The notes below the pieces were generated by a model. That model saw nothing but the letters and a program-made list of their open reading frames with translations, was not told where the DNA came from and did no database searches. This document shows, piece by piece, positions 46,877-54,977 of a DNA stretch of 64,000 bases. Source of the DNA: Sphingobacterium prati (lineage in GTDB: Bacteria > Bacteroidota > Bacteroidia > Sphingobacteriales > Sphingobacteriaceae); NCBI RefSeq assembly GCF_013167215.1, contig NZ_JABJWY010000006.1:62001-126000 (forward strand), read 5' to 3'. Every line of letters starts with the position of its first letter. The stretch's first letter is position 1. Made by a program: the position numbers and the translations under genes.

Positions 46877-47866
46877 ATGAAAGCGAATTTAAATTTTTTT
46901 TATACCCTTATTTTTGTCGTCGGATTGAGCGTTTCATGTAAGAAGATCGATAATGGTTTTTTAAGTGACGGCATCCGCTACAAGGACAATACAATTTATT
47001 GTAAACGCGGCATGTCATTGATCATGTCTGACAGGATCAATACGGACGGTTCGACGCCACCTTATCAATTTGAATTATTAAATCTGCGCAACGAATCTTC
47101 GGGTGAGCCTGCGCCGGAAGTGTTTTTTAAACAATTTGACCTTTTGACGTTTAAGCCAGGTATGGTCTTCAATGCAGAGACCGATACGACTATTGAGCTG
47201 TTAAACAAAAAAAGGGAAACGGTCAAGAAAACACCCATGGAGTTCAACACGGTAAGCGGTCAGCTGGTTTTCAATCGGACTTCGGCTAATTTACCGTTAG
47301 GCCGTTATAATTTCGATGTAAAAATGACAAATCCTAGAGGTGAAAAGTTGTTTCCCAAGCTTGCTACTATCGAGGTCGTGGAGCCAAGTATTGACGATAT
47401 GTTTAAGGTGACCTATCAAGCTGCTACAGGCTCCACGGCAGGTGAGGTTTTTACCGGAATTACAGCTCCTAAGATCGAATGTAGAAAAATTTCAAACGAT
47501 GGTGCACGTGTCATCCTCAAAATCGTAGACAAAAATGGAAAAGCATTTAACCCTAAAAATGGAGAGATTGTAAAAAGGGGAGATCGCCCGATGTTCGAGA
47601 CACATGTAAAGTTTAATCCGGTTCAGTTTACTGACAATTCATTAATATGTGACTTTGAGGTGGCACCCTTTCCTTTAACAAATTACATTGATAAGGGAGG
47701 GACAGATTGGGGCTTTCTTATTTATTATCGCATTCCAATGAAATATGTACAAGTAGATGGTTTACCAGCACACAATGTAAATCCAGTATTTGGCTTTCAG
47801 ATTTTGATGGAAGGTACCTATGAAGTTGAAATAAAGCTTCCCGCAGTAACACGTGTCACGCAGTAA
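46877..47866 (+). CDS. Lipoprotein, probably DUF5007 family
   Basis: A 329-aa protein; the ATG at 46877 starts on a lipoprotein signal (VVGLSVSCKKID), while the longer in-frame extension back to 46757 overlaps the fasciclin gene and is rejected. The N-terminal signature FLSDGIRYKDNTIYCKRGMS and DRINTDGSTPPYQFELLNLR match what I recall of DUF5007, a Bacteroidota lipoprotein family found beside fasciclin and SusCD genes. The rest is beta-rich, with no catalytic motif. It is probably a surface ligand-binding partner. It ends the operon. Confidence 0.78.
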   Translation: MKANLNFFYTLIFVVGLSVSCKKIDNGFLSDGIRYKDNTIYCKRGMSLIMSDRINTDGSTPPYQFELLNLRNESSGEPAPEVFFKQFDLLTFKPGMVFNAETDTTIELLNKKRETVKKTPMEFNTVSGQLVFNRTSANLPLGRYNFDVKMTNPRGEKLFPKLATIEVVEPSIDDMFKVTYQAATGSTAGEVFTGITAPKIECRKISNDGARVILKIVDKNGKAFNPKNGEIVKRGDRPMFETHVKFNPVQFTDNSLICDFEVAPFPLTNYIDKGGTDWGFLIYYRIPMKYVQVDGLPAHNVNPVFGFQILMEGTYEVEIKLPAVTRVTQ

Positions 47867-47867
47867 G

Positions 47868-47906
47868 AGAAAGAAGCTGTCCGAAAAGTGAGAATTCTTT
47901 CTTTCC
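47868..47906 (+). terminator. Weak stem-loop after the fasciclin operon
   Basis: AGAAAGAA (47868-47875) pairs perfectly with TTCTTTCT (47895-47902). The loop is 19 nt, the stem is AT-rich and the T-run is short, so termination strength is doubtful. It starts 1 bp after the last stop codon. Confidence 0.45.
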
Positions 47907-48081
47907 ACTTTATGGGTAGTATCTGTAAAGGTTTGAAATATAGTTAGTAACAATAAATTATCCAATGCTATCTAAATTTTGATAATTTGTATTATGTATG
48001 GATCTTAATGGTGAAGGGTAAGGTTATAGTCGTTATATTTATGGTGCATCTAGTACGTTAAGTAACCTAATACTTACAATT

Positions 48082-48963
48082 ATGAATACTTTGGATTTTA
48101 AAGTACCTTTTGGTCAAGGGCAGACCATAAGGGTTCAGGAGGACATCTTAGAATCTTTTTATCCCTATCTCCATCGTCATCAGGAAGCGCAGTTGATGTG
48201 GGTGGTAAAAGGAGATGGGGTGCTTATTGTGGAGGGGGAGGTTCATCCCTTTCAACAAGGTGATATCTTTTTTATTGCAGCCAATCAGGCACATGTCTTT
48301 AAATCATTGGCAACCGATTTTTCAAAGAATGAAGCCTGTTCAATTTCGATATTTTTTGATCCGTTAGGTAAGCTGCGGCAACTATGTATGTTGGGGGAAT
48401 TTGATTCTTTAAAAGAATTTTTAAATCACAACACACGCGGATTTAAGGTTCCAAACAGTGAAAATGAAAGTGTTTCAGATCGAATTGTTCAATTGAAAAA
48501 TTCAGATCAAATAGACAAGATGATGCATTTTTTTTATTTATTGAGGACGCTTTCAGCTATTTCAAAAGATGCTGAACCGCTTTGTTCGGATACAGACGGG
48601 AAGTTTAGAGCCCATTCATTTCATAAAAGCCGAATTTTATCGATCTGCCGCTATATCGATAGCCATTTTAAAGAAGAACTTACACTGGAAAGTATTGCTA
48701 AACGAGCCAACCTTTCGCCACAGGCATTTTGCCGGTATTTCAAAAAACATTCCGGATTGACCCTTGTTGGTTATCTCAATCAGCTTAGGATCAGTGAGGT
48801 TTGTAGTCGCCTGCACAAGGATCATTTGGATAGCGTATCCTTTATAGCGTACAATTGCGGGTTTAACAGCATTACAAATTTCAACCGTATTTTTAAACAT
48901 ATCATTGGTTGTACACCGAAAGAATATATGGTAAGCTACAAGCAAAAGTCTAGCGAAAAATAA
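48082..48963 (+). CDS. AraC-family regulator with cupin sensor domain
   Basis: A 293-aa protein. The N-terminal cupin (LHRHQEAQLMWVVKGDGVLIVEG; FQQGDIFFIAANQAHVFKS) should bind a small ligand or sugar. The C-terminal AraC domain has both HTH units (ELTLESIAKRANLSPQAFCRYFKKHSG and VSFIAYNCGFNSITNFNRIFKHIIG). This cupin-AraC form is common for sugar-responsive regulators in Bacteroidota. It lies 215 bp after the fasciclin operon on the same strand and is the only regulator near that SusCD pair. Confidence 0.9.
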   Translation: MNTLDFKVPFGQGQTIRVQEDILESFYPYLHRHQEAQLMWVVKGDGVLIVEGEVHPFQQGDIFFIAANQAHVFKSLATDFSKNEACSISIFFDPLGKLRQLCMLGEFDSLKEFLNHNTRGFKVPNSENESVSDRIVQLKNSDQIDKMMHFFYLLRTLSAISKDAEPLCSDTDGKFRAHSFHKSRILSICRYIDSHFKEELTLESIAKRANLSPQAFCRYFKKHSGLTLVGYLNQLRISEVCSRLHKDHLDSVSFIAYNCGFNSITNFNRIFKHIIGCTPKEYMVSYKQKSSEK

Positions 48964-49161
48964 GACGCAAATTACGAAAATAGTGAGTTTGTAGATCAAA
49001 TAAATAAGGGTAAACGCATTACGTATTTTATGCAATGCCTGCAAAGTAATAATGCTATACAAAGAGTAGTTTTTGGCAGTATGGAAGCGTAATGGTCGGT
49101 ATAGAACCATGTGTCTTTACAAATTGGTAAAACACTGTTATACTCATTGAATAGGTCAAAT

Positions 49162-49207
49162 TCAAACAGAGCCTTTCGACTGTAAGGGCTCTGTTTGAGT
49201 TTTATTT
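49162..49207. terminator. Bidirectional terminator between convergent genes
   Basis: TCAAACAGAGCC (49162-49173) and GGCTCTGTTTGA (49187-49198) form a perfect 12-bp stem with a 13-nt loop. A T-rich stretch follows on the plus strand (TTTTATTTTT), so it best serves the AraC gene; on the minus strand a TTTGAATTTG follows. Confidence 0.85.
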
Positions 49208-50131
49208 TTTGTTAAAGTTAAAACGCCGTGCAATGCTAAATCCCCAGCGAAACTGGCCTTTACCCCAAGCGCTATTTGTTTCGCTGATAAATTGCGATTC
49301 TTGAATCGCAGTAGCATTTGTAAAATTGAGATGGAATATATGTCCTCCGGTGTCCATTTCTAGACCGACACCCAATGCATTATAATAGCGCTGACCAGTC
49401 ACTTCCTCGCGATATTTTTTATTTGATGACTTCCGGAAAGGAAATATATAGTCGGCGACAACTGCTATCCGATTACTGACTTTGGCCCGACCACCAAGCC
49501 CAAGTGCAAAGAGATCATTTTGGTCATTGTAGGCAGTATAATTCCGATGGAGATAAGAAGGAACTACTGTTAGCGAGAAATTGGAACTGAATTTTCGTGC
49601 GATGATCAGCTGTGTTACATAGCTGAGGCGGTCACTGAAACGGGTGAAGCTAGCCGCCGACTGCTTATCCTCAGCAGCCTCCATTCCAGAAACGGTTGTA
49701 CTTCCAAAAAATGCGACGGACACAGGTACACCGTTGTCAACTGTTTGTTCGAGAAATCGGTATTTCAGGTTTCCTTCATAGAGCTGCCTGACCTCCGTTG
49801 CTCCTTTTGCCCGAGCGATCCCTATATTCAGATTATCGAGCAGGCCATAGTCAAAACCGATTCTAATGTCAGTCGAATTATCGAGCCCAAAGAAATTCTT
49901 GGCACCACCAGCACTGCCAGCGATATCGCCAAAACGATGGTCTACCCTAAAGTCCATTTCATTGCGATGAATAGTTTCGGTTGTTTTTAGATTGATTAGG
50001 TTGCCCGATTTAAAGGTTGCTGTAACTTTTTCGTTTTTTGGATCCTCGATATGTATTAATTTATCAAGGTCTTCCTGGGCGAATGTTGTTGCCGAAGCAA
50101 AACACAGGATTATAAATAGTATATTTCTCAT
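49202..50131 (-). CDS. Outer-membrane beta-barrel protein, DUF5777 type
   Basis: A 309-aa protein from ATG 50131 (MRNILFIILCFASATTFAQ is the signal); a longer in-frame start at 50173 is poor. The body is beta-barrel-like with alternating residues and aromatic girdle positions (MDFRVDHRFGDIAG, IRIGFDYGLLDNLNIGIA, GQRYYNALGVGLEMDTGGHIFHLNFTNA), ending WGFSIARRFNF. This resembles the family I know as DUF5777, often beside YceI and cytochrome genes. Last gene of a four-gene minus-strand operon. Confidence 0.8.
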   Translation of the reverse strand: MRNILFIILCFASATTFAQEDLDKLIHIEDPKNEKVTATFKSGNLINLKTTETIHRNEMDFRVDHRFGDIAGSAGGAKNFFGLDNSTDIRIGFDYGLLDNLNIGIARAKGATEVRQLYEGNLKYRFLEQTVDNGVPVSVAFFGSTTVSGMEAAEDKQSAASFTRFSDRLSYVTQLIIARKFSSNFSLTVVPSYLHRNYTAYNDQNDLFALGLGGRAKVSNRIAVVADYIFPFRKSSNKKYREEVTGQRYYNALGVGLEMDTGGHIFHLNFTNATAIQESQFISETNSAWGKGQFRWGFSIARRFNFNKK

Positions 50132-50150
50132 TTGCAACAAATTCGTATTA

Positions 50151-50705
50151 TTATTGTTTGTATAGCGCCTCAACTTTGATTTTCACTACTTCAGCAATTT
50201 TTTTTCCAACGATAGATGGGATGGTGATTTTGTGGTCCGCGAGCCTGACCGGAAAACTTGCCGTGGCTTTTATTACCCCAGCCCTCACATTGAATATCGC
50301 TGCAGCCGTGTAGGGTTTAGTCACCCCATGAATTTGTAATGTTCCTTTCACGTTTAAGGTATAATTGCCATCTTTGATTAATTTTTCGGCACCTTCGATC
50401 TTTCCTTTAAATTCTGACAAGGGATATTTATCACTTTCCATGTAATTTTCGTTGAAATGCTCCTGCATAAGTTTTTTATCGAATTGAAACGAGGTGTTTT
50501 TTACCCGAAAGATAATATCTCCGGTTTTGATGTTCATGGCAGATGCCGCTAGCGCGCTCTTTGCTTCGATGTCTTCCAAAGGAGCACTGCTAAAGAAAGT
50601 GATACTTGTTTCTTTTGAAACCAAGGACGATGTTTCTTGTGCGAATGCCGCAATCCCCCCAAATTCCATAAGGAAGAGTATGCTATAAATGCTGATCTTA
50701 TTCAT
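50151..50705 (-). CDS. YceI-family periplasmic lipid-binding protein
   Basis: A 184-aa protein from ATG 50705, with signal peptide (ending AAFAQ). The YceI lipocalin-like pattern is present: ITFFSSAPLEDIEAKSALAASAMN, FDKKLMQEHFNENYMESDKYP, EFKGKIEGAE and GNYTLNVKGTLQIHGVTKPY. Family members bind isoprenoid-like lipids in an elongated barrel and may carry quinones. It sits between a cytochrome gene (10 bp) and a beta-barrel gene (19 bp). Confidence 0.9.
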   Translation of the reverse strand: MNKISIYSILFLMEFGGIAAFAQETSSLVSKETSITFFSSAPLEDIEAKSALAASAMNIKTGDIIFRVKNTSFQFDKKLMQEHFNENYMESDKYPLSEFKGKIEGAEKLIKDGNYTLNVKGTLQIHGVTKPYTAAAIFNVRAGVIKATASFPVRLADHKITIPSIVGKKIAEVVKIKVEALYKQ

Positions 50706-50715
50706 ATTCAGAATA

Positions 50716-51120
50716 TTAATTTTCAGGTGTATTTCGTTTAATCCAAGCGTCCAGCAATTCAATCTCTTTTGCTGTCAGCGAGCCGCCTATCGGCATGGAT
50801 TTGATAACCAATACTGCATTGTTGATTTTTGCGCTATTGTCTTTTACAGATGAATATCCGCTAAATGTCCACTTTGCACTGGCACCGCGCCCCGGGGCAT
50901 GACAGGAACTGCATTTAGCTTCCAAAAGTGCTTTAGCAAAATTGTTGTAGGAGACGTTCGTTACCGTTACGGGCTCATCTCCACCATCGGGATCAGGACC
51001 GAGTTCTTGGGCCTGTTTTTTGGTGCAGGCTGTCAATACAATGGCAGCTATCGTCATTGACAACACTAAGAAAGGACGACTCGCTCGACCAGTATTTGCT
51101 GTTTCTTGTTTTTTTAACAT
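50716..51120 (-). CDS. Membrane-anchored c-type cytochrome
   Basis: A 134-aa lipoprotein (lipid Cys32 in IVLTAC). One haem-binding motif is visible: Cys70-x-x-Cys73-His74 (KCSSCHAPG), with Met109 (KSMPIGG) as the probable distal ligand. The remainder fits a small class I cytochrome c (SLTAKEIELLDAWIKRNTPEN). It should carry one electron in the periplasm. It lies between a Lipoprotein_15-type gene and yceI in one operon. Confidence 0.92.
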   Translation of the reverse strand: MLKKQETANTGRASRPFLVLSMTIAAIVLTACTKKQAQELGPDPDGGDEPVTVTNVSYNNFAKALLEAKCSSCHAPGRGASAKWTFSGYSSVKDNSAKINNAVLVIKSMPIGGSLTAKEIELLDAWIKRNTPEN

Positions 51121-51144
51121 AGGTTTAATTTGATTAGGATTGGA

Positions 51145-51996
51145 TTAATTTGTTGGAGCGATTGCAGTATTATCGTTCAAGATAGGCCATACACCAACAC
51201 GAGGAAAACTGATTCCCTTATTATCTCCCCGTTGCTGATCCTGTCCGAAATAGTATATCGGCCAGCCCTTGTATGTCAATTGTTTCTTTCCAAAAACGGA
51301 GATTACAGCGATATCCGCAGAGCCCACAAGAGAAGGTAATGAACCGGTTTCTTTTTGATAGATTGGCCAGATGGCGTCATTGCTGAAATCTGGCTCCGTA
51401 TAATTGTTTTTATTGAACTTGTCCGGTTTAAAAGCATACAGTGTTCTTCCTTTGTCGTCAGTCAGATAGATTGTTTTTCCCGTTCCTTCGGTGTAATCAG
51501 CTAAATAATTTTTACCGTCATGGCCGATGAGCTGCGCATTGGCAACCATAAGTAAATAATCGGGTTTTGCGACATACCAGATTTTATTTACGGCATCACC
51601 TTTTGCCTGACCAGATTGGCTGTCGCCAGCATAGTAATATAAGGGCCAGCCTTTGAAGGTACTCTGTTTGGAACCGTCTTCACGGATGATTTCACCAAGT
51701 AGGCTTTTATCGATTTTGACGTCCGTACTTGCTTCACTGCTATAGTAAACGGGCCAAGTTGCCAAACAGTTGCCGCTACATGTCGAACTTCCTTTTGTGT
51801 CATTGGAAAAGAAATAAAGTGTTTTTCCGTTTTCATCCGTTAGGATACTGCCGAATTGGCTGTTAGCGGTTATCTGTACGCCTTTGTTTTTGTTTTCAAC
51901 ATCTGGGCCATCACTATCGTTTTTTGAGCATGCCGAAAATAAGCTGATCATGGCTATAAAGGCTGCTGCCACCTGTTTTTTGTTTGATTTCATCAT
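51145..51996 (-). CDS. Lipoprotein with Yx(FWY)xxD repeats (Lipoprotein_15 type)
   Basis: A 283-aa lipoprotein (lipobox SLFSACSKN). Two halves each hold the secreted-repeat pattern of PF03640: GKTLYFFSNDTKGSSTCSG with GWPLYYYAGD, then GRTLYAFKPDKFNKNNY with GWPIYYFGQD. CSGNCLATWPVYY also fits. The function of this family is unknown; it often lies near cytochromes. It starts the operon and is divergent from an ECF sigma gene 159 bp away. Met2 at 51993 is an equal start. Confidence 0.87.
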   Translation of the reverse strand: MMKSNKKQVAAAFIAMISLFSACSKNDSDGPDVENKNKGVQITANSQFGSILTDENGKTLYFFSNDTKGSSTCSGNCLATWPVYYSSEASTDVKIDKSLLGEIIREDGSKQSTFKGWPLYYYAGDSQSGQAKGDAVNKIWYVAKPDYLLMVANAQLIGHDGKNYLADYTEGTGKTIYLTDDKGRTLYAFKPDKFNKNNYTEPDFSNDAIWPIYQKETGSLPSLVGSADIAVISVFGKKQLTYKGWPIYYFGQDQQRGDNKGISFPRVGVWPILNDNTAIAPTN

Positions 51997-52155
51997 TGTG
52001 TGTTTTAAAATGTTGTCTTGTTACTACGAGCACTGCGCGTAAAAAGTTGCCTTGAGATGAGGCGAAAAAAAAATATTTTTTGCAGGCAACCTTTTGAATT
52101 ATCCGTTCGTATTAGACTTAATACTATATTTATCAAAAGAAAGAAGCAATATCGA

Positions 52156-52734
52156 GTGGCGATACCTGAAGTTGACGAAAAATCTATCCATATTATTAAA
52201 GGATGTATCGATGGTGACCGTAGGGCCCAAAAAGATCTTTATACCCTCTATTATGCGATGGCCTTGGGGATATGTCTACGTTATTCGAATAATAGGGAGG
52301 ACGCCATAGGTATATTAAATGAAGGTTTTTTTAAAGTATTTAAAAATATAAGTAAATACGATTATCAAAAACCTTTTTCTGTGTGGATCAAAAAGATCAT
52401 GACAAATACAGCAATTGATTTTTATCGGGCAAAGATAAGACAGGGCATACTTGTGGATGTAGCGATGTATGAGCAAACAATCGTTTATGATGATACGATC
52501 AGCCAAAAATTAAACTATGAAGATCTATTGGCAATGGTGCATCAGCTTCCACCAGCATATAGGACGGTTTTCAACCTCTATGCCATAGATGGTTATGGAC
52601 ATGAGGAGATCAGTGACATGTTGGGTATTGCTATTGGGACATCAAAATCCAATCTACATAAGGCTCGCGGCCGATTGGCTGAAATGGTGAAAAATCAACG
52701 TGCAGCATGTGGTAAAACTGAGGAGAAAACATGA
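52156..52734 (+). CDS. ECF RNA polymerase sigma factor (paired with barrel-type anti-sigma)
   Basis: A 192-aa factor if the GTG at 52156 is used. The frame is open back to 52018, but that would leave only 21 bp for two divergent promoters, and the extra residues do not fit the family. Region 2 reads KDLYTLYYAMALGICLRYSNNREDAIGILNEGFFKVFKNI; region 4 reads QLPPAYRTVFNLYAIDGYGHEEISDMLGIAIGTSKSNLHKARGRL. Its stop overlaps the ATG of the next gene by 4 bp (ATGA), so the two are translationally coupled as a sigma/anti-sigma pair. Confidence 0.88.
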   Translation: MAIPEVDEKSIHIIKGCIDGDRRAQKDLYTLYYAMALGICLRYSNNREDAIGILNEGFFKVFKNISKYDYQKPFSVWIKKIMTNTAIDFYRAKIRQGILVDVAMYEQTIVYDDTISQKLNYEDLLAMVHQLPPAYRTVFNLYAIDGYGHEEISDMLGIAIGTSKSNLHKARGRLAEMVKNQRAACGKTEEKT

Positions 52735-53945
52735 TGGAAAAGGATAAGAATAAGATTGATGAGATTTTTAGGGACGGTCTCAGTGATGCGAAATTTGACT
52801 TTGATGAATCACATTGGCATGATATTGAATTCCGGCTAGATAAAGAGAGACAGTCGAAAAAGAAAAAGATTGTCGTATTAGCAGCATTAGCTGCTGCTAT
52901 AGCGGCCGTCTTCGCGGTGTTTTTCTCCTGGAATGGTGATTTACGCTTGATAAACGAATCATCAGAAAGAACAACTGAGCCCGTTTCAGCACATAAAGAA
53001 GCAATTCCGGAAAACGAAATTGCTGATCCTTTGGACTATCCTATTGTTGATCCAAAACAGGAGGGAACACGGATTTTGTATGACCCGAAACAAGAGAAAG
53101 TGCTGAAGTTACAAACTGCAATTGAAGCAGCGTTATTGCAAAGTATACGAATCGTAGATATTGGCGATGCGAAATATACGCCGGGGCAAGTAACCAGTTT
53201 GAATACGGCTTTCTCAATTCCAAAAATGCAATATAATGTAAAAACATTGCCAAGTTTCAGCTTTAAAGCCGACCCCGTCGAAGCGACGGCTAATCGTTTG
53301 GCCTCCATTTATCAATCAAAAGGTGATGAAATAATAGCCCCATTGCAAAAAGAACGTTCGGCTATAAATTTTTTAGCAGGTCCGGATTTAACGAGTGTCA
53401 GGGGGGCAGGTAAATCTTCCCTTAGTGAAAATATCGGTTTAGCCTATTCTTACCCCGTGACCAAAGGGCTGAGTGTTTCTGTAGGAGCAACCTATGCGAA
53501 GAAGAATTATAAGTCCGCATATAAATTCTATACGCCATCAAACCCGCCAGAGCTGACCCAATTACCAAGCAGTGTAAGTGCCGTTTGTGACGTTATTGAT
53601 GTGCCGCTAACAGCAAGTTATACCGTACTGAAAAGTAAAAAAGTGAAATTTAATGTCAGTGCCGGACTTTCGAGTTATTTTATGCTGAAGGAAAAATACA
53701 CGTTTGATTACGAAGGGGGAGGGAGTTATGGTGGAGATAAGAAAAGTGCCGTCTATGAAGTCAATGGTGAGAATCAGCATATTTTTGGCGTTGCAGATTT
53801 TTCGATATCTATTGAAAAGAAAATCAATGACAAAATCAACGTCGGTGTGAAACCTTTTGTTAAATTACCATTGACAGGGATTGGTTATGGTAATGTAGAC
53901 CTGGAGTCAAAAGGGGTAGCCTTTACGTTGGGAGTGAGCCTGTAA
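52731..53945 (+). CDS. Putative dual-membrane anti-sigma factor with C-terminal outer-membrane barrel
   Basis: A 404-aa protein in three parts. Residues 1-46 are charged and cytoplasmic (KNKIDEIFRDGLSDAKFDFD, HWHDIEFRLDKERQ). Residues 47-66 are a single membrane helix (IVVLAALAAAIAAVFAVFFS). A long periplasmic linker (about 67-210) leads to a beta-barrel-like region (about 215-404) with strands such as NIGLAYSYPVTKGLSVSVGATYAKK and a final aromatic/hydrophobic strand GVAFTLGVSL. There is no signal peptide. The order suggests one chain spanning both membranes. Proteins of this plan were described in Bacteroides as dual-membrane-spanning anti-sigma factors. It overlaps the sigma gene by 4 bp. 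Confidence 0.8.
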   Translation: MMEKDKNKIDEIFRDGLSDAKFDFDESHWHDIEFRLDKERQSKKKKIVVLAALAAAIAAVFAVFFSWNGDLRLINESSERTTEPVSAHKEAIPENEIADPLDYPIVDPKQEGTRILYDPKQEKVLKLQTAIEAALLQSIRIVDIGDAKYTPGQVTSLNTAFSIPKMQYNVKTLPSFSFKADPVEATANRLASIYQSKGDEIIAPLQKERSAINFLAGPDLTSVRGAGKSSLSENIGLAYSYPVTKGLSVSVGATYAKKNYKSAYKFYTPSNPPELTQLPSSVSAVCDVIDVPLTASYTVLKSKKVKFNVSAGLSSYFMLKEKYTFDYEGGGSYGGDKKSAVYEVNGENQHIFGVADFSISIEKKINDKINVGVKPFVKLPLTGIGYGNVDLESKGVAFTLGVSL

Positions 53946-54322
53946 TGTTAGCATTTCGTCATCCAACTGCTGGCGTTCAGCGTTTTTTTGATCTGACTCC
54001 GACGACATCATATTTCATTGCCAATTTCATTACCATTGCCATTGATTTTTTAGGAAAGCGCATTTTATTAAATCAAATGTGGATATTGAATTAGAACAAA
54101 GCCGATGTTGGGGGTGTTGACCTGAACCTTGTGATCAGTCTAATATTGCTAAATACAGTCTTGCTTAGTGAAAAGTAAACTGTATTTATACGCGTGTGGG
54201 GTATTTATACCTCTTCTCCGATTATTGATACCTATGTTGATATCCTTGCAGTCTGATGGCATAATGTTTGAAATTTACTCATTGTTTATAAAAAATGAAT
54301 ATACACATTAACACATCAACGT
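53946..54322. other. Spacer with an inverted repeat
   Basis: 377 bp. AAATACAGT (54151-54159) and ACTGTATTT (54179-54187) are a perfect 9-bp inverted repeat 19 bp apart. A short GCTG/CAGC stem followed by a T-run (GTTTTTTT) near 53975-53988 may terminate the upstream operon. No gene is visible. Confidence 0.4.
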
Positions 54323-54718
54323 ATGAAAAAATTAATTCAAACATTAGGACTAGGTTTCCTTATCTTAACAGTTTTCATTGGCTTTACTTCATGTAGTAAA
54401 GATGACGATCCTTCGGACAATGATCTTTTTATTGGTAAATACGAAGGTACGATCTCTTTTGATGATCTAAATGACAATGATAACGATGTATCTGCTGCAG
54501 AGGGAACAGTTACGGTGACCAAAGTAGGTAACTCCTATAATTTCGCATTTGGAAATGGTATCCCTAATCTTAACGGAGTTGATTTCGAGAAAAAAGATAA
54601 TGTCTTGATCAATATCGGTTCGGCGGGTACAGGACTTATCCGAATTGATGCTGGTAAATTAACGATTGGTTATAGCAAAGATGGTAAGGCATGGTCAGCC
54701 GATTGTCAGCGTAAATAA
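54323..54718 (+). CDS. Small lipoprotein of unknown function
   Basis: A 131-aa lipoprotein (lipobox GFTSCSKDD) with an acidic linker (DLNDNDNDVSAAEG). The mature part is short beta-strands (GTVTVTKVGNSYNFAFG, NVLINIGSAGTGLIRI), like a small lipocalin- or calycin-type domain. I do not recognise the family. It is followed by its own terminator, so it is a single-gene unit. Confidence 0.7.
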   Translation: MKKLIQTLGLGFLILTVFIGFTSCSKDDDPSDNDLFIGKYEGTISFDDLNDNDNDVSAAEGTVTVTKVGNSYNFAFGNGIPNLNGVDFEKKDNVLINIGSAGTGLIRIDAGKLTIGYSKDGKAWSADCQRK

Positions 54719-54741
54719 TATTGGAATATAAAATAATATAT

Positions 54742-54778
54742 CGGGTTGCCCAATCTTTTTTTGGACAACCCGTTTTTT
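54742..54778 (+). terminator. Intrinsic terminator after the small lipoprotein gene
   Basis: CGGGTTGCCC (54742-54751) pairs with GGACAACCCG (54763-54772) with one mismatch, then TTTTTT (54773-54778). It lies 23 bp after the stop codon. Confidence 0.85.
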
Positions 54779-54906
54779 ATGAAATACTTTTTACGATCCT
54801 TTCATTTCTTTCTTTGAATATATTACAAGCCCAAGAGTGAGATGGCCACATCATAAGATTGGCTTCTCATAGTCCAAAAAGTCCGACGTTCGTCACACTT
54901 TTCCGT

Positions 54907-54922
54907 GTTCCTTGTAAGGAAC
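54907..54922 (+). promoter_or_regulatory. Palindrome upstream of the DUF3267 gene
   Basis: GTTCCTTGTAAGGAAC is a 7-bp perfect inverted repeat around a 2-bp centre, 55 bp upstream of the gene start. The short centre suits a dimer-bound DNA operator more than an RNA hairpin. The binding protein is unknown. Confidence 0.4.
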
Positions 54923-54977
54923 TAATAATTATATTATTTTTAAGGAGTATCATTTATAAATCCTAACAAAGAACCCG

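Noticed and set aside
52018-52155. Extended N-terminus of the ECF sigma gene back to 52018
   Set aside because: It would leave 21 bp for two divergent promoters and the extra residues do not match sigma-factor N-termini.
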